DNA of 10,099 nucleotides from Chloroflexota bacterium (GCA_013153335.1 JAADEP010000073.1:1-10099); one strand, 5' to 3'; shown: positions 1 through 7,080, counted from the stretch's first letter. Notes: generated by a model from the sequence alone, not told the origin. Program-made: numbers and translations.

Positions 1-308
1 AACTGGAACGCCATCCTTCGCCTCCTAAAGTCGTCCGTCTAGATTTTCGGTTTTCACAATTGTACCCCTAAGCCGCTCCCTGGGCAAGGTGCATGGGAAC
101 CGTGAACGTTCCAAGGCCGGGACAGGAAAGAGCTCCTGGATAATAAATATAGGGGAGATCAAAGCGATAATCTGAGGCTATTTAGCCTCCTGCGCCCTCT
201 AAAACAATCGAACCGAAGGAGGCCACCTTTCCCCCATGGGCAAGTTAGACGTGAGGTATACTTAGGTAAGCAAAGGTAGATAACCAGATACCAAACTGGA
301 GCAAAGAG
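1..308. other. AT-richer intergenic stretch, no confident gene
   Basis: No convincing gene is visible here. Frame 1 stays open only from the window edge to a TAG at 40-42 and reads NWNAILRLLKSSV. This could be the tail of a gene that begins outside the window, but 13 codons are too few to judge. A 7-bp inverted repeat with a 2-nt centre (GAGGCTA at 174-180, TAGCCTC at 183-189) could be a weak hairpin or operator; no T-run follows it. An AAGGAGG at 216-222 precedes an ATG at 236, but the spacing is long and the frame closes after nine codons. Base composition is clearly less GC-rich than the rest of the window. Confidence 0.5.
257..262 (+). promoter_or_regulatory. possible -10 element for the 173-aa gene
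   Basis: TATACT matches the sigma70 -10 consensus in five of six positions and lies 46 nt before the start codon at 309. No TTG-type -35 is seen 16-18 nt upstream and there is no extended TGn motif, so the assignment rests on one hexamer and its position. Confidence 0.25.
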
Positions 309-830
309 ATGACCCACAATCTTAGCCTTGGCATCTATCTTGAAGATATAGGTGAACTTCTCCCTTGGGGAACGCCACTGGGTGAACTATACAACATTGC
401 CAATCCCATTGTTCAAAAAGGTAGGGATGTAATTCGGCTATATTGGAACAACCACTCTATTCTCGGAGGGATAAAAAGCCAGATCGAGGCTAGTTTTTAT
501 ATGAACCGCCCAGACTTACTCGACTTTCCGAATGCCAAAGGGACTCTCGAAATGGTATCTTTGAATTTTTACAACTCCGAACAAATCCATGCGCGCCAGC
601 AACATCAACAGCTGAAAGATAAGTTCATTCGCGCCCTCGGAAAGCCGTCCTTTGATGGCATGGGCGAAGCCCCCTTTTCCGATTTGCCCTATACGGAATG
701 GGATTTAGATGATGTATTGGTAGTTTTAAAGGTGTTTGAACGCTTCGGCGAATATTGCGTCGGCAAAATCTGGCACAAACCTTTACCAGCCTGGAGAGCG
801 AAAACGCTTTCCAAAAGCGACGAAAGTTGA
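309..830 (+). CDS. hypothetical protein, 173 aa, unrecognised family
   Basis: I do not recognise this protein. It starts at ATG 309 with a GGAG at 298-301, 7 nt upstream, and runs to TGA at 828-830. It is predicted soluble and cytoplasmic: there is no signal peptide or membrane segment. It is rich in aromatic and acidic residues, with a Trp/Pro motif near residues 19-24 (PWGTPL), a strand-like RLYWNNHSILGG at about 43-54, and a Trp/Asp/Leu-rich region near 130-140 (EWDLDDVLVVLKVF). The size and mixed alpha/beta look resemble many orphan accessory proteins, including immunity-type proteins, but no toxin or partner gene is adjacent, so this is only a thought. The coding sequence is AT-richer than the genes further right, and a decayed transposase follows, which together suggest horizontal origin. 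That the protein is expressed is inferred from the ribosome binding site and codon pattern only. Confidence 0.65.
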   Translation: MTHNLSLGIYLEDIGELLPWGTPLGELYNIANPIVQKGRDVIRLYWNNHSILGGIKSQIEASFYMNRPDLLDFPNAKGTLEMVSLNFYNSEQIHARQQHQQLKDKFIRALGKPSFDGMGEAPFSDLPYTEWDLDDVLVVLKVFERFGEYCVGKIWHKPLPAWRAKTLSKSDES

Positions 831-1532
831 GGATATCACCGCTTGCATAGCATCCCTGCAAACCTTTGGTTTTGAAGCGAAGCCCTCAAAACAGCCGATT
901 TCGCCTTCAACACCCAAGAGTCCGTATGCGTTGTGTTCAGGCAGCCACCCACAAGTCGGCTGATTGAGACGTTCCCATGTGCCCGTCGGGGATAGGGCGG
1001 GACGGGCGCGTCCGAGTGGCACGAGCAAGCCATGAGCCCGGGCCAGGGCGAACAGCCGGTCCCGGCCCCAGGGGGCCAGGCGATCAACTGGAGCCGGATG
1101 AGCGCGTAGCTTTTACGCCCTCCATGCGGGGAGGGCGAGCCCGGACGGTTTGGAACAGGGCCGGCACCATCTCCTCCCGGGCCTGCCGACGTTGAGCCCG
1201 GTGCCGGGCCCGGTCGTACGCCTCCTGTAAGCTCAGGGCGATCCAGCGGCAGGCGTGACGGACCGGGACGCCGTGGGCCGGGTAGGCCCGCTGGGCCATA
1301 GCAAGGCGGTCGGTTTTTAGGCACTCCGGCTACCGCCAGCGTGGCCCGCAACATGCGATTTTTGCGCACAACTCGGCGACCACAAACCTTCTGCTTAACA
1401 CTCGATCATTCGCTTATCTAGCCTCGCAAGATGACAAATCCATCCGAAAGCTCAACTCATCTCAAAACAAGAACGGTTAAAGCGATGGCAAACGCCTTCT
1501 CAGGTCCAAGAGCAATTGGGCCAGGCGCGCCA
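831..1532. other. gene-poor stretch containing a transposase remnant
   Basis: Apart from the IS3-like remnant at about 980-1299, I see no supportable gene. Open frames here give Arg/Pro/Gly-rich translations without family character and are out-of-frame shadows of the remnant. Positions 831-960 keep the AT-richer composition of the 173-aa gene and may be a broken extension of that locus, since a plus-strand frame overlapping its 3' end stays open to 963. Positions 1300-1532 show no motif that I can name. Confidence 0.45.
980..1299 (-). pseudogene. IS3-type transposase (OrfB) remnant, frameshifted and truncated
   Basis: Minus-strand fragments in three frames line up with the N-terminal part of an IS3-family OrfB. 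The first (1299 to about 1130) holds the helix-turn-helix region, GVPVRHACRWIALSLQEAY, then an Arg/Ala-rich helix (RARHRAQRRQAREEMVPAL). The second (about 1125-1080) gives GGRKSYALIRLQLIAW, matching the family's GGRKLYHLLRPxLxxLG segment. The third (about 1075-980) gives PWGRDRLFALARAHGLLV, matching GIGRDRLFALLRxHGLLV. In an intact protein these follow one another in one frame, so at least two frameshifts have occurred. The downstream rve/DDE catalytic core is absent, so it cannot be an active transposase. The family match is from memory of IS3 OrfB proteins, not a search. Terminal inverted repeats were not identified. Confidence 0.6.
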
Positions 1533-1561
1533 TTGCATATTTTAGGGCTTTGGCGTAGAAT
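1533..1561 (+). promoter_or_regulatory. sigma70-type promoter for the two-TM protein gene
   Basis: A TTGCAT -35 (1533-1538) and a TAGAAT -10 (1556-1561, five of six consensus positions) are separated by exactly 17 nt. Transcription would start near 1568 and leave a leader of about 40 nt before the likely start codon at 1606. The -35 is only a partial match. Confidence 0.5.
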
Positions 1562-1605
1562 AAAGCAAACGCCCCTGGGGCAGGACTTCGTCGGTGGGAG
1601 AGTGT

Positions 1606-2652
1606 ATGATGACCTTGGACGCTTTGAACGAAAAGATCGGCGAACGTGTTCGCAACAAGCCCGCCTTGGCTTTAGGCGTGGCGTTTTTGTTCGGCTTGTT
1701 CGTCGGCTGGTTTATCCTCGGTTGGGGGATCGCACCGGTTAAGTGGACGAACGCCGCTCCCCAGCACCTGGAGCCATCGTGGCGGCAGGACTACCTCCGT
1801 ATGGTCATCTCCGATTACATCCATACGGGGAACGCGGAGCTCGCGAAGATCCGCTACAAAGGCTTGGGCGACGCGGCGCAGTCCACGCTGATCGCGGTCG
1901 AACGCGACCCAGGCTATCTCCCCCTCGAGGCGGTGCAACGCTTCCAGAATGAGGTCGCGAGCACGGTGCAAGCCGAAGCTGCCGCAGGCACCAGCGGCGG
2001 GACCTCCCTCGCACGCTACGCGCTGTTGTGCTTGCTCGCCCTTTTCATCATCGGCGCGCTGGCCTATCTGATCCTGCGAGCTCGTAGCCGCGGCCTGAGC
2101 TATAAGACCAAGGCCGAAGCCAAAGCCGAAGCGGCCCAAGCGGCCGGTTACACGGCGGAAGAATTCAGCACCGGTCCCATCTCCGCGTACACGACCACGT
2201 ATGAGCTCGGGAACGATTTCTTCGACGAGTCGTTCTCCATCGACTCTGCAACCGGGGAGTTCTTGGGCGAAGCGGGCATCAGCATCTCCGAGGGCATCGG
2301 CTCGCAACCCAAGAAGGTCTACGCGTTTGAAGTATGGCTCTTCGACAAGAGCGACATCCGCACCGAGACCATCGTTTTGGCCACCCCCGAAGCCGCGGCC
2401 GACGAAGCCCTGCGTCAGCGTCTGGAAGTCCGGGGCCAGATCGTCGAAGCCCAACCGCAACAGCAACTCGTGCTCGAGACTGAGCGGCTGCGGGCGGATA
2501 TCTTTGTGCGGGAATGCGAATGCGAGTCCGATGCCGACGGGCAATACTTCAAGCGCCTCACCGTGGAATTCCGCATCTTCCAAAAGACCCCGACCGAAGC
2601 CGTCGAAACCCCAGGTCCCGAGGCCGACGCGCCGGAAGGCTTGTCCTTCTAA
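1606..2652 (+). CDS. two-TM membrane protein with C-terminal cytoplasmic domain, unknown function
   Basis: This 348-aa protein belongs to no family I can name, though similar N-termini (two TM helices flanking a domain with QDYLRM and RYKGLG motifs) seem familiar from Chloroflexota. The start is chosen at ATG 1606, with ATG 1609 as alternative: GGGAG at 1596-1600 serves either. A GTG at 1594 would overlap that ribosome binding site. TM1 spans about residues 20-43 and TM2 about 137-157. The positive flanks (ERVRNK before TM1, RARSRG after TM2) put both termini in the cytoplasm and residues 44-136 outside, where QDYLRMVISDYIHTGNAELA looks helical. An Ala/Lys/Glu-rich helix follows at about 164-178, then a soluble domain to about residue 330 that is rich in strands (VYAFEVWLFDKSDI, KRLTVEFRIFQKT). 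The tail is Pro/Glu-rich. It is a single-gene unit bounded by its own promoter and a convergent hairpin. That it is a real gene is clear; its role is unknown. Confidence 0.85.
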   Translation: MMTLDALNEKIGERVRNKPALALGVAFLFGLFVGWFILGWGIAPVKWTNAAPQHLEPSWRQDYLRMVISDYIHTGNAELAKIRYKGLGDAAQSTLIAVERDPGYLPLEAVQRFQNEVASTVQAEAAAGTSGGTSLARYALLCLLALFIIGALAYLILRARSRGLSYKTKAEAKAEAAQAAGYTAEEFSTGPISAYTTTYELGNDFFDESFSIDSATGEFLGEAGISISEGIGSQPKKVYAFEVWLFDKSDIRTETIVLATPEAAADEALRQRLEVRGQIVEAQPQQQLVLETERLRADIFVRECECESDADGQYFKRLTVEFRIFQKTPTEAVETPGPEADAPEGLSF

Positions 2653-2684
2653 ACCGCGTGCCTGGCCCAGCGAGGCAAACCCAA

Positions 2685-2715
2685 ACGACCCCCGGGCTTC
2701 TCGCCCGGGGGTCGT
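2685..2715. terminator. strong hairpin between convergent genes
   Basis: A perfect 13-bp inverted repeat (arms 2685-2697 and 2703-2715, loop TTCTC) lies between the stop at 2652 and the convergent stop at 2770. On the plus strand no T-run follows. On the minus strand the loop reads GAGAA and the stem is followed by TTTGGGTTT. It therefore looks better as a terminator for the minus-strand lipoprotein gene, and may serve both genes. Confidence 0.7.
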
Positions 2716-2769
2716 ACCGTATTGGGGCTAAGCTAAGCAAAGCGCCCTTCAGCTAACGGACCCGGCAGG

Positions 2770-4080
2770 TCACGGCAAAAGCCAATAAGCGACCTCGTCG
2801 ACGTATACTTCAAACCCGGGCGTACGCTCCGCACCGATCACAACGCCGAAGCGGCCTTCCTTGAAGTAATCATCTTTGACCTCGGTCACGAGGGCCCGAT
2901 TGATATATAGCTTCATGGTGTCATCTTGCATCCACACTCCCACGCGATTGACCCGATTCGGCCCCAGATGAATCGCGGTGGAAGGTGTCCAATCCTGGAG
3001 GATCTTCAACCCGCCGTTCCAGCGCAAAATGCGATAACGCCCGTCGCACGATACCAAGAAGAGCACGCCTTCGCGGGTGCTGGGCGCCCGAACGATCAGG
3101 CCATACCGATCTTTGCCCTTACACTCCGGGCCGGTGATGAACGTCGCCTCTAAGTACGCATTGCGCAGCGGGGGGTAGGTGGAGAGGGTCCAGTAATTGG
3201 CCGGGCCGGGCTTGTGCACCTGCATGACCAACGTGCCCGGGTGGGCCTTGGAGGATTTGAAGGTCACCTCCTTGGTCCACCGCATATACCAGTGCAAGCC
3301 GGGCAAGTCCATGGTATCCAACATATCGGGCGCGCCGAGGTCATAGGGATTGGTGGGCACCTTGGTCGGGGTCGGAGTAGGCGGAATGACCGGAGTCACC
3401 GCAGAGACCGAAGCCGGGGTCGCCTGGGCGGGTTGCGTGGCCGGTGCCTCGGGTGAAGCTTGCGCGACCTGGGCCAGGCGAGAAAAGCCGAAATCCACGG
3501 TCACCGTCTCACCCGGGCGCACATCCACCGTAACCTGAGCCTTGCCGACGCTCGGGTACGTCCACACCCCGTGCTTCAACAGCGCGGCGTTGGTGGGGTC
3601 AGACTCATCGATGGAAACGCAATACGTGCCGGGTTGGACCCCTTCAAAGGCGAACTTGCCTTGAGCGTCGGTCGTGGTCAGGCTCAAGACCATGCCCGGG
3701 CAAGACCCTTGCGCCAATTGCACCACGACGCCGGCCAAAGCAGGCTCGTCAGGCTGGCGAGAACCATCGCCCAATAGCCCATAGCCCGGGTACTCGCGGC
3801 AAAAGAGGCTCGCGGCCTCCGGCGGGCAACGGTCCTCCCAGACCATGCCGACAATGCGGCCGGTGGCTGGCGTGGGCGAGGCCGAAGGCGGGATCGTTGG
3901 CGTGGGCATGGGCGGCGCGGGCGTCGGACTTGCGGGCAACGTAGCAACGGGCTCCATCGCCCCCGAAGTTGGCGAAGGCCCTGCCGGTGGCGGCGCGCTC
4001 GGCGCCGCGCGCGTACACGCCGAAAACGCGAAGAGCGCGAAGAGCCACAACCACCATCGTCGCAAGACGAATCGTTCCAT
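2770..4080 (-). CDS. lipoprotein with SdrD_B-like domain and C-terminal LamG/DUF1080-like sandwich
   Basis: This 436-aa protein is predicted to be exported and lipid-anchored. The start at 4080 is chosen because GGGAGG lies 5-6 nt upstream and it begins directly with a signal peptide (residues 1-21, RR then a Trp/Leu/Phe core) ending in a lipobox FSAC with Cys22. Residues 23-73 are a Pro/Thr/Ala/Ser linker (PTPTIPP type), a wall or surface spacer. Residues 74 to about 190 (GRIVGMVWEDRCP, TDAQGKFAFEGVQPGTYCVSI) resemble the SdrD_B or carboxypeptidase-regulatory beta-sandwich, with paired cysteines. A second Pro/Thr linker (PPTPTPTKVPT) leads to a C-terminal region from about 250 on (LRNAYLEATF, RYGLIVRAP, KLYINRALV, GRFGVVIGA, VYVDEVAYW) typical of concanavalin-like LamG/DUF1080 folds that bind glycans or act as surface modules. 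It lies 87 bp after the CoA-transferase-like gene on the same strand, without a clear own promoter, so co-transcription is possible. No catalytic function can be assigned. Confidence 0.85.
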   Translation of the reverse strand: MERFVLRRWWLWLFALFAFSACTRAAPSAPPPAGPSPTSGAMEPVATLPASPTPAPPMPTPTIPPSASPTPATGRIVGMVWEDRCPPEAASLFCREYPGYGLLGDGSRQPDEPALAGVVVQLAQGSCPGMVLSLTTTDAQGKFAFEGVQPGTYCVSIDESDPTNAALLKHGVWTYPSVGKAQVTVDVRPGETVTVDFGFSRLAQVAQASPEAPATQPAQATPASVSAVTPVIPPTPTPTKVPTNPYDLGAPDMLDTMDLPGLHWYMRWTKEVTFKSSKAHPGTLVMQVHKPGPANYWTLSTYPPLRNAYLEATFITGPECKGKDRYGLIVRAPSTREGVLFLVSCDGRYRILRWNGGLKILQDWTPSTAIHLGPNRVNRVGVWMQDDTMKLYINRALVTEVKDDYFKEGRFGVVIGAERTPGFEVYVDEVAYWLLP

Positions 4081-4167
4081 AGATACCTCCCAAAGTCCAG
4101 ATGAGCTACGCGCGGAATGTACTCTAAGTTTACCTCTAACCACGACCGAAACGAAGGCAAATGTGCC

Positions 4168-5319
4168 CTAAAACGCGGGGGTTGGTCCGAAGAGGCGCGC
4201 CTCGGCTTGGGTATCGCCTTGGGCCAGAGCGCGGATCCAAGGGGCGTGCTCGTTCGGTTGAGGCACGTGCGCGGGGGCAGGCGGACGTTGGCCATCAAAA
4301 CGCATTGGCAGTCGAGGGTGCACATAGCCCAGCGCGTCGAAGGCGAAAGCCTCACGCGCGCGCAAATGCGGGTCTTGCAGCACCTCTGAAACCGTACGCA
4401 CCGCTGCAACCGAAATCTGCTCCGGGTCTAAAATCCCGCCCTGGCCGTCGGGGCCCAGCCACTCGGCCAAAGTATGGGCTCGAAAGACCTCAGCCACCTC
4501 GGGGATAAGGTCAGGGTCGAACGCGCGCGTACCCCATTCCGGGCGACCGACCGCGCGGCAAAACGCGTCCCAGAAATGAGGCTCGAGCGCCGAAAGCGCG
4601 ATCCAAAAGCCGTCCTTGGTTTGGTAGACATGATAAGCCGGGACTTGGCCCAAAAAGACGCGCAGCCAGGCTTGATCTTGGGCGGTCCGCCGGTGCATGG
4701 GCAAAAGAAAATACGTCCAAGCCAGGGCGCCCTCATAAAGCGAGACGTCAATGCACGTGCCTTGGCCAGTGCGCTCGCGAGCCCATAGCGCCGCGAGCAA
4801 GGCGACCAAAGCGGGCAGCGTGCCCCCGCCGACATCCGCGATCTGCACCGGGGGCAGGACGGGCGGCTCGCCCCAGGGGCTTAGCAACCCCGCGAGGGCT
4901 TGATAGATTTGGTCGTGCCCCGGACGTTGGCGATAGGGCCCGGTCTGGCCGAAGCCGCTGAGGCGCACATACACCAACCGTGGATTCACCGCACGGGCCG
5001 TCTCAGGACCGAGGTTCAGGCGCTCCATAACGCCGGGCCGAAAGCCTTCCACCAACACATCGGCCCAACGCAACAAAGCCCGAGCGACCGCGTAATCGTC
5101 CGGGTCCTTGAGGTTGAGCACAATGGACTTCTTACCCCGTCGCAGCACCGCGTAATACGGATGCTGGTCGTCAAGCGCGAGGAAGTGCCGGCGTCCCGGG
5201 CGCTCTATCATAATGACCCGCGCGCCCAACGAAGCGAGCCATTGGGTCAACAGCGCGCCGGGCAAAAAGACCGAAAAATCCAACACGCGCAAACCTGCCA
5301 AGGGCGAAGCCGAGGGCAT
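4168..5319 (-). CDS. CaiB/BaiF family III CoA-transferase, alpha-methylacyl-CoA racemase-like
   Basis: This 383-aa cytoplasmic enzyme belongs to the family III CoA-transferase/racemase fold, usually about 360-410 aa. The start at 5319 is chosen because GGAGG lies 7 nt upstream and the protein begins with the family's LAGLRVLDFS; upstream sequence in frame is Arg-rich and not family-like. Family signatures follow: GALLTQWLASLGARVIMIERPG (about 21-42), KKSIVLNLKDP (63-73), ADVLVEGFRPGVMERLNLG (86-104), RLVYVRLSGFGQTGP (114-128) and ADVGGG (161-166). Three residues match positions catalytic in alpha-methylacyl-CoA racemase: His135 in PGHDQ, Asp162 in ADVGGG and Glu246 in LEPHFW. The Asp also corresponds to the aspartate that forms the acyl anhydride in formyl-CoA transferase. 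Because His and Glu are kept, I favour racemase-type chemistry on a branched acyl-CoA, but a CoA transferase is not excluded and the substrate is unknown. No beta-oxidation partner gene is adjacent in the window. Confidence 0.85.
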   Translation of the reverse strand: MPSASPLAGLRVLDFSVFLPGALLTQWLASLGARVIMIERPGRRHFLALDDQHPYYAVLRRGKKSIVLNLKDPDDYAVARALLRWADVLVEGFRPGVMERLNLGPETARAVNPRLVYVRLSGFGQTGPYRQRPGHDQIYQALAGLLSPWGEPPVLPPVQIADVGGGTLPALVALLAALWARERTGQGTCIDVSLYEGALAWTYFLLPMHRRTAQDQAWLRVFLGQVPAYHVYQTKDGFWIALSALEPHFWDAFCRAVGRPEWGTRAFDPDLIPEVAEVFRAHTLAEWLGPDGQGGILDPEQISVAAVRTVSEVLQDPHLRAREAFAFDALGYVHPRLPMRFDGQRPPAPAHVPQPNEHAPWIRALAQGDTQAEARLFGPTPAF

Positions 5320-5561
5320 CCAAAGGCCTCCGGGATCAAAAAATCCCCGCCGTGCCGTGTGCGACCCCGGATTTGCGCCGATCTCGGCACGTGGGAGCCT
5401 AGCCGCCGGGTTCCGCCTTGGCTTTCGCCTATCGCGTCGCCCGACGGAATACCCGGCTCCCTTTGGGGAAAGTTGGGCCAAATCCGGTTTCCGCGCATCA
5501 CGAACACGGCAGGGCATGTTTGTTATACCACAAAACAGCCCCGTCTCCCCCGCTTTCTGCC
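5320..5561 (-). promoter_or_regulatory. long leader of the CoA-transferase-like gene, possible extended -10
   Basis: The 242 bases between the upstream terminator and the start codon hold no gene. On the minus strand an extended -10, TGGTATAAC, lies at 5522-5530 (hexamer TATAAC at 5522-5527). No acceptable -35 is seen 16-18 nt further up. If it is used, the leader would be about 195 nt. The sequence TTTGTGGTATA here is shared with the promoter of the membrane-protein operon near 9680. Confidence 0.35.
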
Positions 5562-5592
5562 AAAAATAAACCCCCAGGCTTGCGCCTGGGGG
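5562..5592 (-). terminator. rho-independent terminator of the sugar-type binding protein gene
   Basis: On the minus strand a 9-bp perfect GC-rich stem (CCCCCAGGC with GCCTGGGGG, arms 5584-5592 and 5571-5579) closes on a GCAA tetraloop and is followed by TTTATTTTT. It begins 23 nt after the stop codon of the gene at 5616-6980. Confidence 0.92.
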
Positions 5593-5615
5593 CCTTGGGT
5601 GCGTATGCGCGCCCG

Positions 5616-6980
5616 TTAGTGGAATTCCGCGTAGAGCTCTTCCGCGGTCTGTTGGAGCTGCTTCAGCAAATCAGGAATTTGCTCCACTTTGAAGTCAGGC
5701 TGGAAGAGCTGCGAAGCGTGCTCGCTCACAGCCCGGCGCACCGCGCTCCAGGAAGCATCGCGCGGTTCGAACTTCTTCATGGTCTCGTCGCTCTCAAACC
5801 AATTCAGCGCGGCCGCCCATTGCGGGTTCTCTTGCTTGTAATCCTGGATCAGGTCCATCGTGCTCTTGCGGGTGGGGAAGTAGCCGCTCGCGCGAATCCA
5901 CTTCGCTTGGTTCTCGGGCTGGGTGAACCATTTGATGAACAACCAGGCCGCGAGCTCTTCCTCGGGGGTCGAACGCACGATGGCGAAGGAAGGACCGTAC
6001 ACATTGATGACCGGCTTGACCCCTTCTTTGGCCGGGAAGGGGATGAGAGTCCATTCGTCCTTCACACCCGAATCCTCAAAGGCTTTGAGCTGGTACGGGA
6101 TGCCCGCCTGGCTGCTGGTGGTGAACAGGGCCTGCCGCGTCGCGAACTCGGGGTTCGGATAGCGGCTTTCGCTGATCCACGCGCAGCCGTCATCGTAGAG
6201 CTTCTTGAGATAGGTGAAGGCTTCTTGCGCTTCGGGGGTATCGAAGGTGTATTTGCCTTGCTCGTCCACCACCTCGCCACCGAAAGCCCAAATCCACGAA
6301 ACAATGGCCGAAGCGCCCGAATTGACCACCCAGCCGCCGGTGCCATCGTTGTCGGGATTGTCGTCGTTCAAGTTCGCCTTATAAGCCGCGCAAGCTTGCT
6401 CGTAGAACTCTTCGGGGGTGCGGGGCGGTTGATCGAAGCCCAATTCCTTCGCCCAGCTCACGTTATAGAACATGTACTGCCCCGACCGCTGCGCGGGGAA
6501 GCCGTACCGCTTGCCATTGACCACGTCCTGCTCCCAGAACACCGGGAAGAAATCTTTCTGCTCCTCCTCGCTCAAGCCGTACTCGGGATCGTTGACGTAG
6601 CGGTTCATGTCTGCGATCACGTCGCCGCTCATATCCCAGGCCAGCATTTGGTTCTGATATCCGACGACCAGATTGGGGAGCTCGCCGCTGTTGATGGCCG
6701 CGTTCATTTTGTCGAACATCTCGCCGTAGCCGCCTTGATTGATGGGGACCACCTCGATGCCCCACTCGTTGGTCTCATTGAACTCTTTGACCATGGCTTC
6801 CAGCGCTTCGCCGACGCCTCGGCTCCAGACATGCCAAAATTCCACCTTGACGCCCTGAAGTTGGGCCTGCGGCGCTTCTGTAGGCACGGGCGTCTCGGTT
6901 GCGGCTTTTTTGCCGCATGCGGCCAAGGCGACCAAGAGGAGCAAAAGCCAACCTAACCGCCACCACCGACTATGTTTCAT
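5616..6980 (-). CDS. family 1 (sugar-type) ABC transporter substrate-binding lipoprotein
   Basis: This 454-aa protein is the extracytoplasmic binding component of a CUT1-type ABC importer, typically for oligosaccharides, glycosides or glycerol-3-phosphate. The start at 6980 follows AAAGGAGG by 9 nt and opens a lipoprotein signal peptide (RWWR then a Leu-rich core, lipobox LAAC, Cys22). A short linker (KKAATETPVPTEAP) precedes the mature domain, starting near residue 43 (GVKVEFWHVWSRG). Family features include LPNLVVGYQNQMLAWD in the first lobe, the hinge-side KRYGFPAQRSGQYMFYN, and the typical SBP_bac_1/UgpB-like C-terminal block SFAIVRSTPEEELAAWLFIKWF followed by QAKWIRASGYFPTRKS. Length is normal for the family. 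The gene is transcribed alone: it has its own terminator, and neither permease nor ATPase genes lie next to it in the window, so its transporter partners must be elsewhere. The ligand cannot be read from sequence. Confidence 0.92.
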   Translation of the reverse strand: MKHSRWWRLGWLLLLLVALAACGKKAATETPVPTEAPQAQLQGVKVEFWHVWSRGVGEALEAMVKEFNETNEWGIEVVPINQGGYGEMFDKMNAAINSGELPNLVVGYQNQMLAWDMSGDVIADMNRYVNDPEYGLSEEEQKDFFPVFWEQDVVNGKRYGFPAQRSGQYMFYNVSWAKELGFDQPPRTPEEFYEQACAAYKANLNDDNPDNDGTGGWVVNSGASAIVSWIWAFGGEVVDEQGKYTFDTPEAQEAFTYLKKLYDDGCAWISESRYPNPEFATRQALFTTSSQAGIPYQLKAFEDSGVKDEWTLIPFPAKEGVKPVINVYGPSFAIVRSTPEEELAAWLFIKWFTQPENQAKWIRASGYFPTRKSTMDLIQDYKQENPQWAAALNWFESDETMKKFEPRDASWSAVRRAVSEHASQLFQPDFKVEQIPDLLKQLQQTAEELYAEFH

Positions 6981-7032
6981 GGCACCCTGCCTCCTTTTGG
7001 GTAAAGATGAGTTCGCGTGCACCGTCAACCTT

Positions 7033-7041
7033 ATTTTACCA
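7033..7041 (-). promoter_or_regulatory. extended -10 promoter of the sugar-type binding protein gene
   Basis: The minus strand reads TGGTAAAAT (hexamer at 7033-7038, five of six consensus positions, with the TGn extension), giving a leader of about 45 nt to the start at 6980. No good -35 is seen, which is common with extended -10 promoters. A TTGACG further downstream (7023-7028) has only a poor -10 partner. Confidence 0.45.
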
Positions 7042-7080
7042 TCTCCTACCCCGCGTGGCTTGTGTCTATCCTCCATCGAA

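Noticed and set aside
236..265. Nine-codon leader ORF preceded by AAGGAGG
   Set aside because: The spacing of 13 nt is too long, the peptide (MGKLDVRYT) has no attenuator-like run of codons, and no downstream hairpin couples to it.
836..1369. Minus-strand open frame of 177 codons
   Set aside because: Pro/Gly/Arg-rich translation without family character. Only a short middle part (GGRKSYALIRL) carries the transposase signal, and that belongs to the frameshifted remnant.
1431..1742. Plus-strand frame of 103 codons overlapping the start of the two-TM protein gene
   Set aside because: It spans the promoter at 1533-1561, has no ribosome binding site, and reads as Arg-rich out-of-frame sequence in its second half.
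1672..2583. Long antisense frame of 303 codons opposite the two-TM protein gene
   Set aside because: A GC-rich shadow frame. The plus strand has promoter, ribosome binding site, hydrophobic segments and domain-like sequence; the antisense frame has none.
5418..6956. Long antisense frame of 512 codons opposite the sugar-type binding protein gene
   Set aside because: The minus strand encodes a complete, recognisable solute-binding protein with lipobox and terminator, so the opposite frame is a codon-bias shadow.
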